Part shown: positions 55,508 to 64,000 of the stretch, piece after piece
Layout: the number at the start of each line of letters is the position of its first letter
How positions within the stretch are numbered: the first letter of the stretch is position 1
Source: Cranoglanis bouderius
Lineage: Eukaryota; Chordata; Actinopteri; Siluriformes; Cranoglanididae
Reading direction: 5' to 3'
DNA length: 64,000 bases
NCBI GenBank assembly: GCA_023630585.1
Contig: CM042541.1
Span: 13,238,501 to 13,302,500 of the forward strand
Notes under the pieces: model-generated
Told to the model about the DNA's origin: nothing
Databases searched by the model: none
The model's input: the letters and a program-made list of their open reading frames with translations, nothing else
Program-made: the position numbers and the translations under genes

Positions 55508-56175
55508 GACACCGATCAGCCATAACATTAAAATGACCTGCCTAATATCGTGTAGGTCCCCCTTCTGTACACTACATATACACTGACCAGCCACTTTAGC
55601 AGGAACACCTGTGCACCTGCCCATTCATGCAATTATCCAGTCAGCCAATCATGTGCCAACAGTACAATGCATAGTATGCAAAGTCAGATGGCATCAGAAT
55701 GCATTATGGGAAGAAGGCAAGCCAGTGGAGGCAGTGTGCACTGTGTGTACTGACACCTTTCTATCATAGTCAGCATTAAGTTTTTCAGCAATTTGTTTTA
55801 CAGTAGCTCTTCTGTGGGATCAGACCTCACGCAATTATGAGGCTTGGGTGCCCATGACCCTGTCGCTGGTTCACCAGTTGTCCTTCCTTGAACCTCTTTT
55901 GGTAGGTACTAACCACTCTATACTGGGAATACCCCACAAGACCTGCCATTTTGGAGATGTTCTGACCCAGTCATCTAGCTGTGACAGTTCAGCCCTTGTC
56001 AAAGTCACTCATATCCTTACACATGCCCATTTTCCTGCTTCCAACACATCAATTTGAACTGACTGTTCACTTGCTGCCTAATATATTCCACCACTTGACA
56101 GGTGCCATTGTAATGAGATAATCAATGTTATTCACTTCACCTGTCAGTGGTTTTAAGAGCCTGAATTAGTATGTG
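55508..56175 (-). mobile_element. internally deleted Tc1-like element (CGATCAGCCATAACATTAAA end)
   Basis: The left end is ACCGATCAGCCATAACATTA ... GTGTAGGTCCCCC. The N-terminal half of the transposase region is at 55740-56160 on the minus strand (reverse of GCTGAAAAA...AAGACCTGCC blocks, with AGTCACTCATATCCTTACAC). It ends CACCTGTCAGTGGTTTTA. The catalytic region is deleted. A foreign TIR piece (CACTGACCAGCCACTTTAGC, 55582-55601, then CACCTGTGCACCTGCCCATT) is embedded at 55582-55700. Confidence 0.7.
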
Positions 56176-56394
56176 TGATGGACAGATATGGACTGGTCAC
56201 TGCTTGTGTCATCCAGTCTCTGTATAAGTACAATCAGAACTGTATTCACATTCTTGGTGTTAAGTTGAAATCATTTAAGGGGGGTTTTGTGAATGTCGTA
56301 TGTCCACGTATGATTTTTGTATGTCTCTAGAGGTGTCCACTTTGAGTGGCTAGAGGTAACATGTAATTTATAGATGCTGATGTTCTCTTCGCAC

Positions 56395-56545
56395 AAAATG
56401 TATCTCTGCACTTGAAAATTTCACTGTTGGGTGTGAGATGTCTGGGATGAAAAAATCACTTCTAAATCTGAGGCTATGGTTCTCTCCTTGAAAAGAGTGG
56501 GATGTTCCCTTCACATGAGGGGAGAGACTTCAGAGAGGAGTTCTG
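56395..56545 (+). pseudogene. LINE RT fragment (SEAMVLSLKRV block)
   Basis: The plus strand encodes KSEAMVLSLKRVGCSLHMRG, matching the conserved KTEAMVLSRKRV-type block that lies after the FADD box in a common fish LINE. It is only about 50 codons long. The KYLGVLF block that normally follows is absent. Confidence 0.5.
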
Positions 56546-57900
56546 GTCATGACTGAAAGAATAAGTGTCAAAGAATAAGCTATGGTCATGACTGAAAAAA
56601 TAAGATCACAAATACAGGCGGTGCAAATGGGGTTCCTCTGAAGGATTGCTGGGTTTACAGGTTGAAGAGCTTAACAATTTGGGCCAACCTGGAGTAACGC
56701 CATTGATTCTCTGAAATGAGTTGAGCTAGTTGAGGTAGTCGAATTACTTGTTGGAAAAAGAAACTAAATGTTTAGAGAGGGTTGGGAATTCTCTATAGCA
56801 CACCCAGATTCAAAAACACTAGGATTAAAGCTTGAATTCTGCACTTGTTCATTTTAATCCATGAGTGTTAGACTAGAGAGCCAAAACAATTACATATCTA
56901 CGTTACTGTACAATTTAGTAAATGCATCCATCACTTCTGTTTTCTATTCAAATCATCTAGGCATACAAATGTCTAATGAGGTCATTTCTGAGCAGAAACA
57001 ATTCATGATGAGTCTTATGACCTCTTTCTAAAAAAATATAAAGCCGCAGATCTAGCCATGAGGGAGCGCTCCAGTCATGCATAGAATACAACCTGCAGGT
57101 CTAGCACAGATTCATGGTCAGTTGCAGGGAAATCAAACTTATGTACCTGAATCTGAGATCTTGCCGTGATACGGTGCAGCTGGTGTTCAAACCTCATGTA
57201 TAATTTCTTTTTTTTTTTGTCTTTTCTTTCCTGTAACAAGCCACTTATGTAATTATGCTTTATAATAGCAATGGTAAAATCAATAGCATGTGCCTGGGGG
57301 TGGTTAAATGAGGCCATCTGTGTGTGGATCAGCATAATGGCTTCATGTTCTCCCTTTCAGTGCCACCATCACATTATGCGCTGATATTTGTGTGAAGCAC
57401 TCACCAAATAGTATATGGTATACATTAATCACTGTGACACACTCACTCGCATTCATATTACTAAACTTATGTTTAGGTCTGCACGACACACTCTATCAAG
57501 AATAGTGTGTTATGTCTGTGAAGAAATTACACAGTAGAATTAATATAACATCTGTTCATTATATTATGTGACAAAAAATGTATCAAGATCTTACACAATG
57601 CAATGTTAACCATAAACAGTAGTAGACACTGCTGATTAATGATTGACTCAGTGGTGTCTGTAGGTAGAGGGCTGGGGTATGGGAGGCTAGGATATGGTTT
57701 ACCCATCTGGGCGTGCATACATTGCTGACAATTGTCCACTACCCATATAATATCTAGTCAGAGGAGGTCCTATGACCATCCCTTTCTACTAATGCAGGGA
57801 GTAGACAGTGCCTCACAAATTGTGCATATCAGCAGAAGGACTACAGTTAGTTATTATATATGTACAGAATGCACCTATGTAGTAGGTTTAACTAATAAAA
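56546..57900. other. mostly unrecognised DNA
   Basis: It includes a T-rich tract at 57208-57219 and the TTAAATGAGGCC end noted under 52150. No gene supported. Confidence 0.35.
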
Positions 57901-57924
57901 TACTCAGTGAGTGTAAATATAAGC

Positions 57925-57960
57925 TTTGTGTACCTAATAAAGTGGTCACTGAGTATACAC
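57925..57960. mobile_element. solo Tc1 terminal fragment
   Basis: GTGTACCTAATAAAGTGGTCACTGAGT is the terminal repeat of a common fish Tc1 family, probably the same as 24205-25240. The body is not present beside it. Confidence 0.5.
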
Positions 57961-60419
57961 TCAAACCCACACTTAACACATGTATGCTTATTTATTCACT
58001 TAAAAAGAAATTACCTGCCTATATGCCTCAGGAAATTTCACTGTTTAATACACAAACAGGCTAAAAACAACTTGCAACATCTTGTATGTATGACCCCTTT
58101 GAGGGTGGCACTATATGGTGTGAAATCAGATAAAGACAGATTTCTTACACAACTTTATTTACAATTTTTTAAAAATTATTTACTATACTTAACCATTAAT
58201 ATTAATACAGTTATTCTATAGTGTGTAAAATGTAGAAAAATATTAAACACATTGAGTAAATAAGTTACTTCAAAACAAAGTGTATCAATTGGTCAAATAA
58301 ATCAGGACAGGTAGCCTATACATTGGGATATTTACTAGGCCTAATTAAACCATATAATGCTCATTTATAAATATCAATGTTTCATAAATACTAATTAGCC
58401 ATAATCATGCATACATCATCATGAAGGTTCCATCTCCTTTATAGGACTGAACTTGTAGGTTTTCTAATAATATAGTTATTAAAGCATGAATAAAAACAAT
58501 ATACATAAAATGTATTTAAATTATCAATAATAAAAATCTGCAGATGCTTACAGTATGTGCCACTTATATTTGTCTCTTCATTTTGCTTTCTTTTTATTGC
58601 AAAAGATGAAATGTTTGTCTATATAAGTGTTCACATCTTGCTTATGAAAAATCAGTCATAACCCCTGTCAATCGTTTGGTTAATAAACACCATTTGTGGC
58701 CTTTTCATTTTTATTTGGTCTATTTTTTATTTTTTTTGAAAGATTTAAACGCATTTAAAGTGTAGAGTTGTATGTATTATATGTTACATCGAGATAAGTG
58801 CTACCTATGTCCTAGTTGTATTCTTCTGTACCCGACAATGGACAATGAATACTTTTGGATATTATACATGCCAAAGACATGAATAGCACAAAATCAGTTG
58901 ACTCAATGCCTTCAGTTTGTATATCAGCACGATACTGGTGGCTTCTCTGCAGCTGTTTTGTATCCATCCATGTTGTTTGGAGCATCCAAGCTTAAGAACT
59001 GAACTCCGTGGGCTGAATGCAAATCGAACACCCTTGGAATTCAGTTCTCAAAGCCAAAACCTCAGTTCACAGCTGTGTGAAATTTACACCACATTTTTTT
59101 GTCCTAAAGCAAAAAAAACAAAAACAAAAACGTACATATAAATAAATAAATAATTTGTGTTTAATTGTGTTCTGCTGATATATTTTGTTGAGACATCACC
59201 TGTTGTTTTTCTCTGGGTTTGGGAATTTCTCTTTATTTCCTTGTTCCTCATCTGTAACTGTGCATGATTTAAGTTACACTTCCTGCATATATATATATGT
59301 CTAAGGTCAACAATAAGTAACTGCTGCTATGTGAAATAGTTACTGGTCTCTATAGGGATTCAAAAACCTAAAATAGAATTCATTCATGTATCAATGTCTA
59401 AGGTCAACCGTAAGTAGCAATTGCAGGCTATGTGAAAAGCGTAATTGGACTCAAATTAAATGGTCTAAAATAAAGGCGTTAGTTGTATTTAGAAATGTTA
59501 CATGAGATAACCTTATACATTCACTTTTAGAGATGGATAGATGTTCAAATTATCAAACGATCATCAGAAGACCTTTTTTTTTTTTTTTTTTTTTGCATCC
59601 TAAAGATCTAAGTTAGAAGAAATACAATGAACATATAAGTATAAGAAAAACTAAAAACCAAAAAAAATACAATAAAAAAATGGCTAAGAAATTATTTTAT
59701 GAAGGCTCTTTATTATCTAGGCTTTATAAAGAAAGTAACTGACAAGCTGACAGGAAAAAGTGCATTAAGAAAATCTGTCCTGATACATTTCGTTATAGGT
59801 TAAGGAAGACATTCAGTAACTTAAGTGAATAAAAAGTCTCAGTGCTACTACAATGTGCGTTGTTTAGGAAAGATTTTCATTCATTCTAAAATGAAGGAGG
59901 AAAAAAACACAAAGCTGAGCAGCACATCATGTGTTCAATTCAGTGTCCAGTCACATCGTCCTTACCTTGCCCTCCTAACTATATTACTGCTTGTTTGTTT
60001 GTTTATTTATTTATTTAAATAGATATTTATTTTTAAAACATATCACCACTACCTGCCTGTTTGAAATATTATAACACACTGGTTGTAATAAAGGTAAGAC
60101 AACATGAGCGGTGCGGGTAAAAAAAAAAAAGTACACAAGGTTGTTGTTTTTTTTTAACACATCTGCTAACACAGTGTTGAAAACAAAGTGATAAATATTG
60201 GCCTAATAGTTATGAGGGGGAAAATATTTATTTAAACAGAAGTAGAATAGAAACAAAAAAAACATTCAAGCTAATATAAAAGCCGGGCAGCCAGAACCAA
60301 GCATCACACCCAAATTTCACCTTAACATTAAACACGTGCAAAGCCCCTAATAATAAGATGCTCATCCTAATGCACACTGAGATACTTAAGATCACAAAAC
60401 GTCATTTATCTCTCCCCCT
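57961..60419. other. repeat-poor DNA upstream of ppp2r2b Bbeta2
   Basis: No gene recognised. There is a T-run at 59574-59595 and several A-rich tracts. The lack of recognised transposons, compared with the rest of the window, could reflect constraint or simply my limits. Confidence 0.4.
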
Positions 60420-61060
60420 GTCGCGCTCACCTCTTATTTTGCCTTTTTTCCTCCTATAAAGGCTCCGGTGAGTCATTCCGGTAGCAGCAGGCTCAGGGTG
60501 CTGAATCATAAGTGCACTTGATGATAATAATATAAAAGGCGTGCACTGAGCCGCCTACTCCACTGGCCCAGGCCCGTTTCGGCCTATATAAAGCGGGCGC
60601 TCATTTGCATATCATACCATAGCCTTGCACGCGCGCGCGCACCCGTGGCCTGCGGTGGAAATTCCCGCTTTATCCTTTTCACGCGCGCAGGCTGCCATGA
60701 TAACGGAGCCGCGTCATTCGGCAGCACGGGGTTTTGAAATAGTGTTTGTGATCGCTTGAAATGAACGCGCTGCTCAAATAAAAACGCGTCGTGTTCATAC
60801 CACCCTCCTCCTCCTCCTCCTCCTCCTCCCGTCTATATGAGCTCGCTGTAAGGCGACGTGGTGTTTGAGAAAACCCCTAACCGCTGGAAACAGGAGGAAA
60901 CGGCGGTGAAGCAGTCGATACACCATTTCCGCTCTGTAAACTCCGCGGGTTGTGACGGGGAAATCCTGAAGTACCACGAGCTTTCGCCTTCTGTAACCGT
61001 CCTGGCTGCTGTTTTTGAAGTTTGATCTTTAGTTGATTTTAAGCTTGTCGGTTAAAAAAA
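60420..61060. promoter_or_regulatory. CpG-rich promoter-like region with TATA, octamer and CTC repeat
   Basis: This is an isolated CpG-rich block in AT-rich DNA. It contains CTATATAAAG (60582-60591), an octamer ATTTGCAT (60603-60610), an alternating CGCGCGCGCGC tract near 60630, a nine-unit CTC repeat (60803-60829), and GGTGCTGAAT (60497-60506), the complement of the left half of a REST/RE1 site. The minus-strand ORF over 60795-60977 has poly-arginine from the repeat and no recognisable domain, so I do not call it a gene. It may be a distal alternative promoter of ppp2r2b or a promoter/enhancer of a neighbour. Direction is uncertain. Confidence 0.45.
60803..60829. repeat. (CTC)n trinucleotide repeat
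   Basis: Nine CTC units within the CpG-rich promoter-like region. On the minus strand this is GAG/AGG. Confidence 0.95.
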
Positions 61061-61577
61061 ATATTTAAAAAAAATCGCCGTAAAATATATTGCCTTGGAC
61101 TTGGAGCATTGAAATTCACTGAATCTTTGATACAGGTCATATTGCATTAACCATATGATGCTGAGCTGTTCGGCACTTAATCTGCTTGCAAGGACAATGC
61201 AAAAGTGCTAAAACACACATACTTAAATACAAACTTCACTGTTATTCGTTCATCTCATCTCATCATGGGTCCAGATCTTTATTTACACAGTAAGGTCAGC
61301 TGCCAACACCTGTAGTGTATTGTCTTCCTGCACTTGCACACAAAGTGGCCCGTCTTCACCCACATAAACACTCTCGAAATAAATAAATAAATCACTCTCC
61401 TAAACTCACATGATAGAGGAAGTGAGTCACACTCACGTCAGGCTCCAGATGACCTGAAGTCACAGGAGCCAAATGTCAGGAACTGAACGTATACATAAAT
61501 ATTGACCTTTGGGTGCTTAAAAACAAATATGTGGAGAAGAAAATATTGCTATAATTGAGCAGCAGTTTGACACGCGT

Positions 61578-61618
<41 letters not shown>

Positions 61619-62439
61619 GTTGTTGCTTAGTACTGTAAGACTGCAGTCATAACAAAAGTACTTCTGTTAAAAATGCTGATCAGTTTACCCTTCTGTTTTA
61701 GTTCTCACTTCTGTTTATACTATACTAGGGAGCCTATTTCTGATTTTTCGAAGGCTCAACAGAAAATATTTTCCCCACTTGTATACAAACAAACGTATTA
61801 ATGCTTTTCTAATTTTGAAATTGTTTTATAAACTATAAGGTGAAATAATATATTTTTTAAAAAACAGATTTTTTTTTATATGAAATAAACATATTCTTTT
61901 TACACCTATGGTTTTATTTGTTGTTGTTGTCCTCTACTCCTAAATCAGTGGCCGCTTTCTAACAGGACTGATGTTGGCTGGGGTTTCTTGATTGGTGGAC
62001 TATTTATTCTTAACCCGACTCTGGCACTGAGGTATTGAAAAAGTCTAGCAATGATGATAAAATCTCCAGTGAGTGTAGGTGGGTGGAGAATTATACATTG
62101 CTCCTATTTAAAATGTACAACATGTGAATAAGGATTTTTTTTTTTCATCAAAGAAGTTAAAAATACAAAGGACATAATGTCGAAATTAGTCAACAAGAAT
62201 ACACTGTATATAGCTTATACTTTTATATAGTAGCTATATGTTTTATATTGTATAAGATCAATGGTAAACCTATAATCTGAATATGGACCTCAGTTTTAGG
62301 TTACTGTTCTGGGAATCATTTATAGTTAATACAGAGATATAACTTATATTCTTTAGACAATTGGTATGGGTAAGCCATATTTTTACACAGAGGACAAAGT
62401 GTTTTGGGCAAAAAAAAAGTGGCAAAACGTTTCCTAAAT
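61061..62439. other. spacer between promoter-like regions
   Basis: It contains a (CA)n tract at 61577-61616. No exon recognised. Confidence 0.4.
61577..61616. repeat. (CA)n microsatellite
   Basis: About 19 CA units. Confidence 0.95.
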
Positions 62440-62762
62440 TTCGATAGCATGACGTCGTGACGCTACGGTCAGCGGAAACACGTGACTTTGACATATCCGA
62501 ATTGAACTGCCAAGCTGGTTTGCTTCCTGTGATGTGAAACGTTTTGGAAACCATATTTCCACTCTGATATTGCAACATATACACACACTGCAGTCCAATA
62601 TGACCACGGATTTGGTGTAACTCAGAGCCTGAGAGACAGAGAGAGAGAGCGAGACAGAGAGAGAGAGAGAGACAGAGAGAGAGAGACAGAGACAGAGAGA
62701 GAGACAGAGCGAGAGAGACAGAGACAGACAGAGTGAGAGAGAGAGACAGAGAGACAGAAAGA

Positions 62763-62804
<42 letters not shown>

Positions 62805-62965
62805 CGCATCAACTCCATCCAATGGACTTTTTTTTTTTTTTTTTTTTTTTTTAACAGCAATGGCGGATCGTGGAGCCTCTCAGTAGTTCCCGGAAGTTAG
62901 CACCAAATACTAGCAGCGCGGTAGAGTTACAGCAGAACAGACAGTTTGTGATGCACTTTTAAAAG
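62440..62965 (+). promoter_or_regulatory. candidate promoter and non-coding first exon of a plus-strand gene
   Basis: Promoter-type motifs cluster here: TGACGTCG (CRE/ATF, 62450-62457), CACGTGAC (USF/TFE E-box, 62479-62486), CTTCCTG (ETS, 62523-62529), CCGGAAGT (GABP/ELK, 62890-62897) and ATGGCGG (YY1-like, 62860-62866). A strong donor AAAAG/GTAAGA ends a putative exon at 62965. The only ATG opens an 8-codon ORF (62860-62886) that stops at once, so the exon would be 5' UTR with a short uORF. A poly-T tract followed by AACAG at 62852-62856 could instead act as a splice acceptor. In mammals the head-to-head neighbour of PPP2R2B is STK32A, but nothing here proves that identity. Confidence 0.4.
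62631..62804. repeat. (GA)n-rich microsatellite
   Basis: An imperfect GA tract with CAGA interruptions, about 174 bp, within the candidate plus-strand promoter. The Ser/Leu-rich ORFs across it are repeat artefacts. Confidence 0.95.
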
Positions 62966-64000
62966 GTAAGACATTTATAGAATAAGATCGCATATTGTCA
63001 GTACATCTGAATCAAATTAAGTTGTGCATTAAAGCATGCTAGTGAATTATTCCTCACTAAATTAGTAGGTTTTGGGGATGTTATCAGATAACAGATTAGG
63101 ATAGGCTATTAGAAGTTAGCAACATAACAAACCACGAACAGCCTATTAAATTAATTGTAACAATTTGTTCTCTTAATGCAATTTCATCCGTGATTGTGGA
63201 ATTAGAGGAAAAGGGTTCTAAACGTATTAAATATGTGCAATTAAATATAGTTAAGTATAACATTGGGACATGTGATAGTGGTGGGTGGAAGTGGTAAATT
63301 GAGGATATCCATTTTATTCCTTATTACACGTGTAATACAGAATAAAATCCCTTATTGTAGGGAGAGAGCTATTTTTTAACATGCATCCTATTGATATATC
63401 GCTCAGTATCCTCATCCCTTCTTTCCTCAATCTTTGAAACCAATATAGGCAGAAGACATGGTACTGCTAATTTTTAAATATTGCAAATAATATCATATCA
63501 CTTCAAAATAAGAAATATTACTACAATTAGTAAGAGTTCATACATATTATACCTGTGTCACCTGTAACACTATAGCTATGATCAGCAGCAATGTGCTCTA
63601 TGTTTATAGGTCCAGGGGTGCAGGGGCCCTCCTCTTTCTGACCACAGGACGATGCCCAAAGATGGTGGGAATAGCATCTGGTCTCAGTCTTGGTCTTGAT
63701 AAACTTGTCTGCCTCAAAATGTGCAGAGTGAATTGAGTTCATGTCCCATACACACAACTCCTTTTTGTCTACCCACATACTGTACATATCCCATAGTGGT
63801 TAAAAGCACAGTACTAGGGAACACTTTATACATAGTTAAAAGACAACTAAGAACCTGAGGACTCTCTGCAATGAGACAGCACCCTCACCATGAGTCTTTT
63901 GCTGTTTCTTATTTTTAATAAATCTAATTAAACTTCCCCGTGGTGTGGTCTTTGTGAAAAAGTGCAAATCTACTTAAGTATGATTACCTCACAATTTTTT
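62966..64000. other. DNA after the candidate first exon
   Basis: No further exon recognised. If 62965 is a true donor this is intron of the plus-strand gene. Confidence 0.35.

Noticed and set aside
60624..60645. CGCGCGCGCG tract as a Z-DNA element of note
   Set aside because: It is short and common in CpG-rich promoters. On its own it is not strong evidence of function.
60795..60977. minus-strand ORF with poly-Arg as a ppp2r2b or neighbour exon
   Set aside because: The Arg run comes from the CTC repeat. There is no similarity to B55 N-termini and no convincing donor.
62270..62860. 196-codon minus-strand ORF rich in Ser/Leu
   Set aside because: It is produced by the GA microsatellite and a poly-T tract, and has no recognisable domain outside them.

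Overview
The window looks like teleost fish DNA, most likely from an otophysan such as a catfish or characin. It is AT-rich and gene-poor, with long (CA)n and (AT)n microsatellites. It is crowded with fish-type Tc1/mariner elements, hAT MITEs, fragments of L2/Rex1-, RTE- and R2/R4-like LINEs, and solo LTRs. There are no bacterial-style operons, CRISPR arrays or rRNA/tRNA genes. Family names rest on recognition by eye, without a database search.

The one host gene I can identify is ppp2r2b (B55-beta regulatory subunit of protein phosphatase 2A) on the minus strand. Two alternative coding first exons are present. The Bbeta2-type exon (MKCFSRYLPYLF..., 49421-49499) comes first in transcription order. 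The Bbeta1-type exon (MDEEIDTRKIN..., 22976-23045) lies 26.4 kb downstream. Both end in GAAG followed by GT, so both can splice in the same phase to a shared exon 2, which I do not see and which should lie left of base 1. Each exon has its own GC-rich promoter-like region. Nearly the whole window left of 49.5 kb is therefore ppp2r2b intron. Two further promoter-like regions, at about 60.4-61.05 kb and 62.44-62.97 kb, could be a more distal ppp2r2b promoter and the start of a plus-strand neighbour.

Layout. 0.6-5.5 kb: a Tc1 relic, a hAT MITE with 8-bp TSD, two CA microsatellites and a second hAT-like MITE. 5.5-10 kb: mostly unannotated intron with a strong 91-nt hairpin. 10.2-11.8 kb: a near full-length Tc1 element with an open but internally scrambled transposase. 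12-16.5 kb: decayed Tc1 pieces. 19.1-21.4 kb: a three-level nest (hAT inside solo LTR inside Tc1 MITE). 23 kb: Bbeta1 exon and promoter. 24-32 kb: Tc1 relics, a Myb/SANT-like exon, a second solo LTR nested in a MITE, a tandem array and a MITE nested in another Tc1. 33.7-38.1 kb: an L2-like LINE carrying a MITE, a solo LTR, and a 5'-truncated RTE LINE with a 15-bp TSD. 39-43.9 kb: Tc1, hAT and Harbinger-like elements and an L2-like LINE. 45-49 kb: a second three-level nest (Tc1 inside Tc1 inside hAT MITE). 49.4-49.8 kb: Bbeta2 exon and GC-box promoter. 50-58 kb: MITEs, a minisatellite, Tc1 and LINE pieces. 58-64 kb: sparse in repeats, with the two promoter-like regions.

The ppp2r2b first exons would give PP2A holoenzymes of different subcellular targeting in neurons. 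The rest of the window is best read as a layered record of transposon insertions inside a very long intron.
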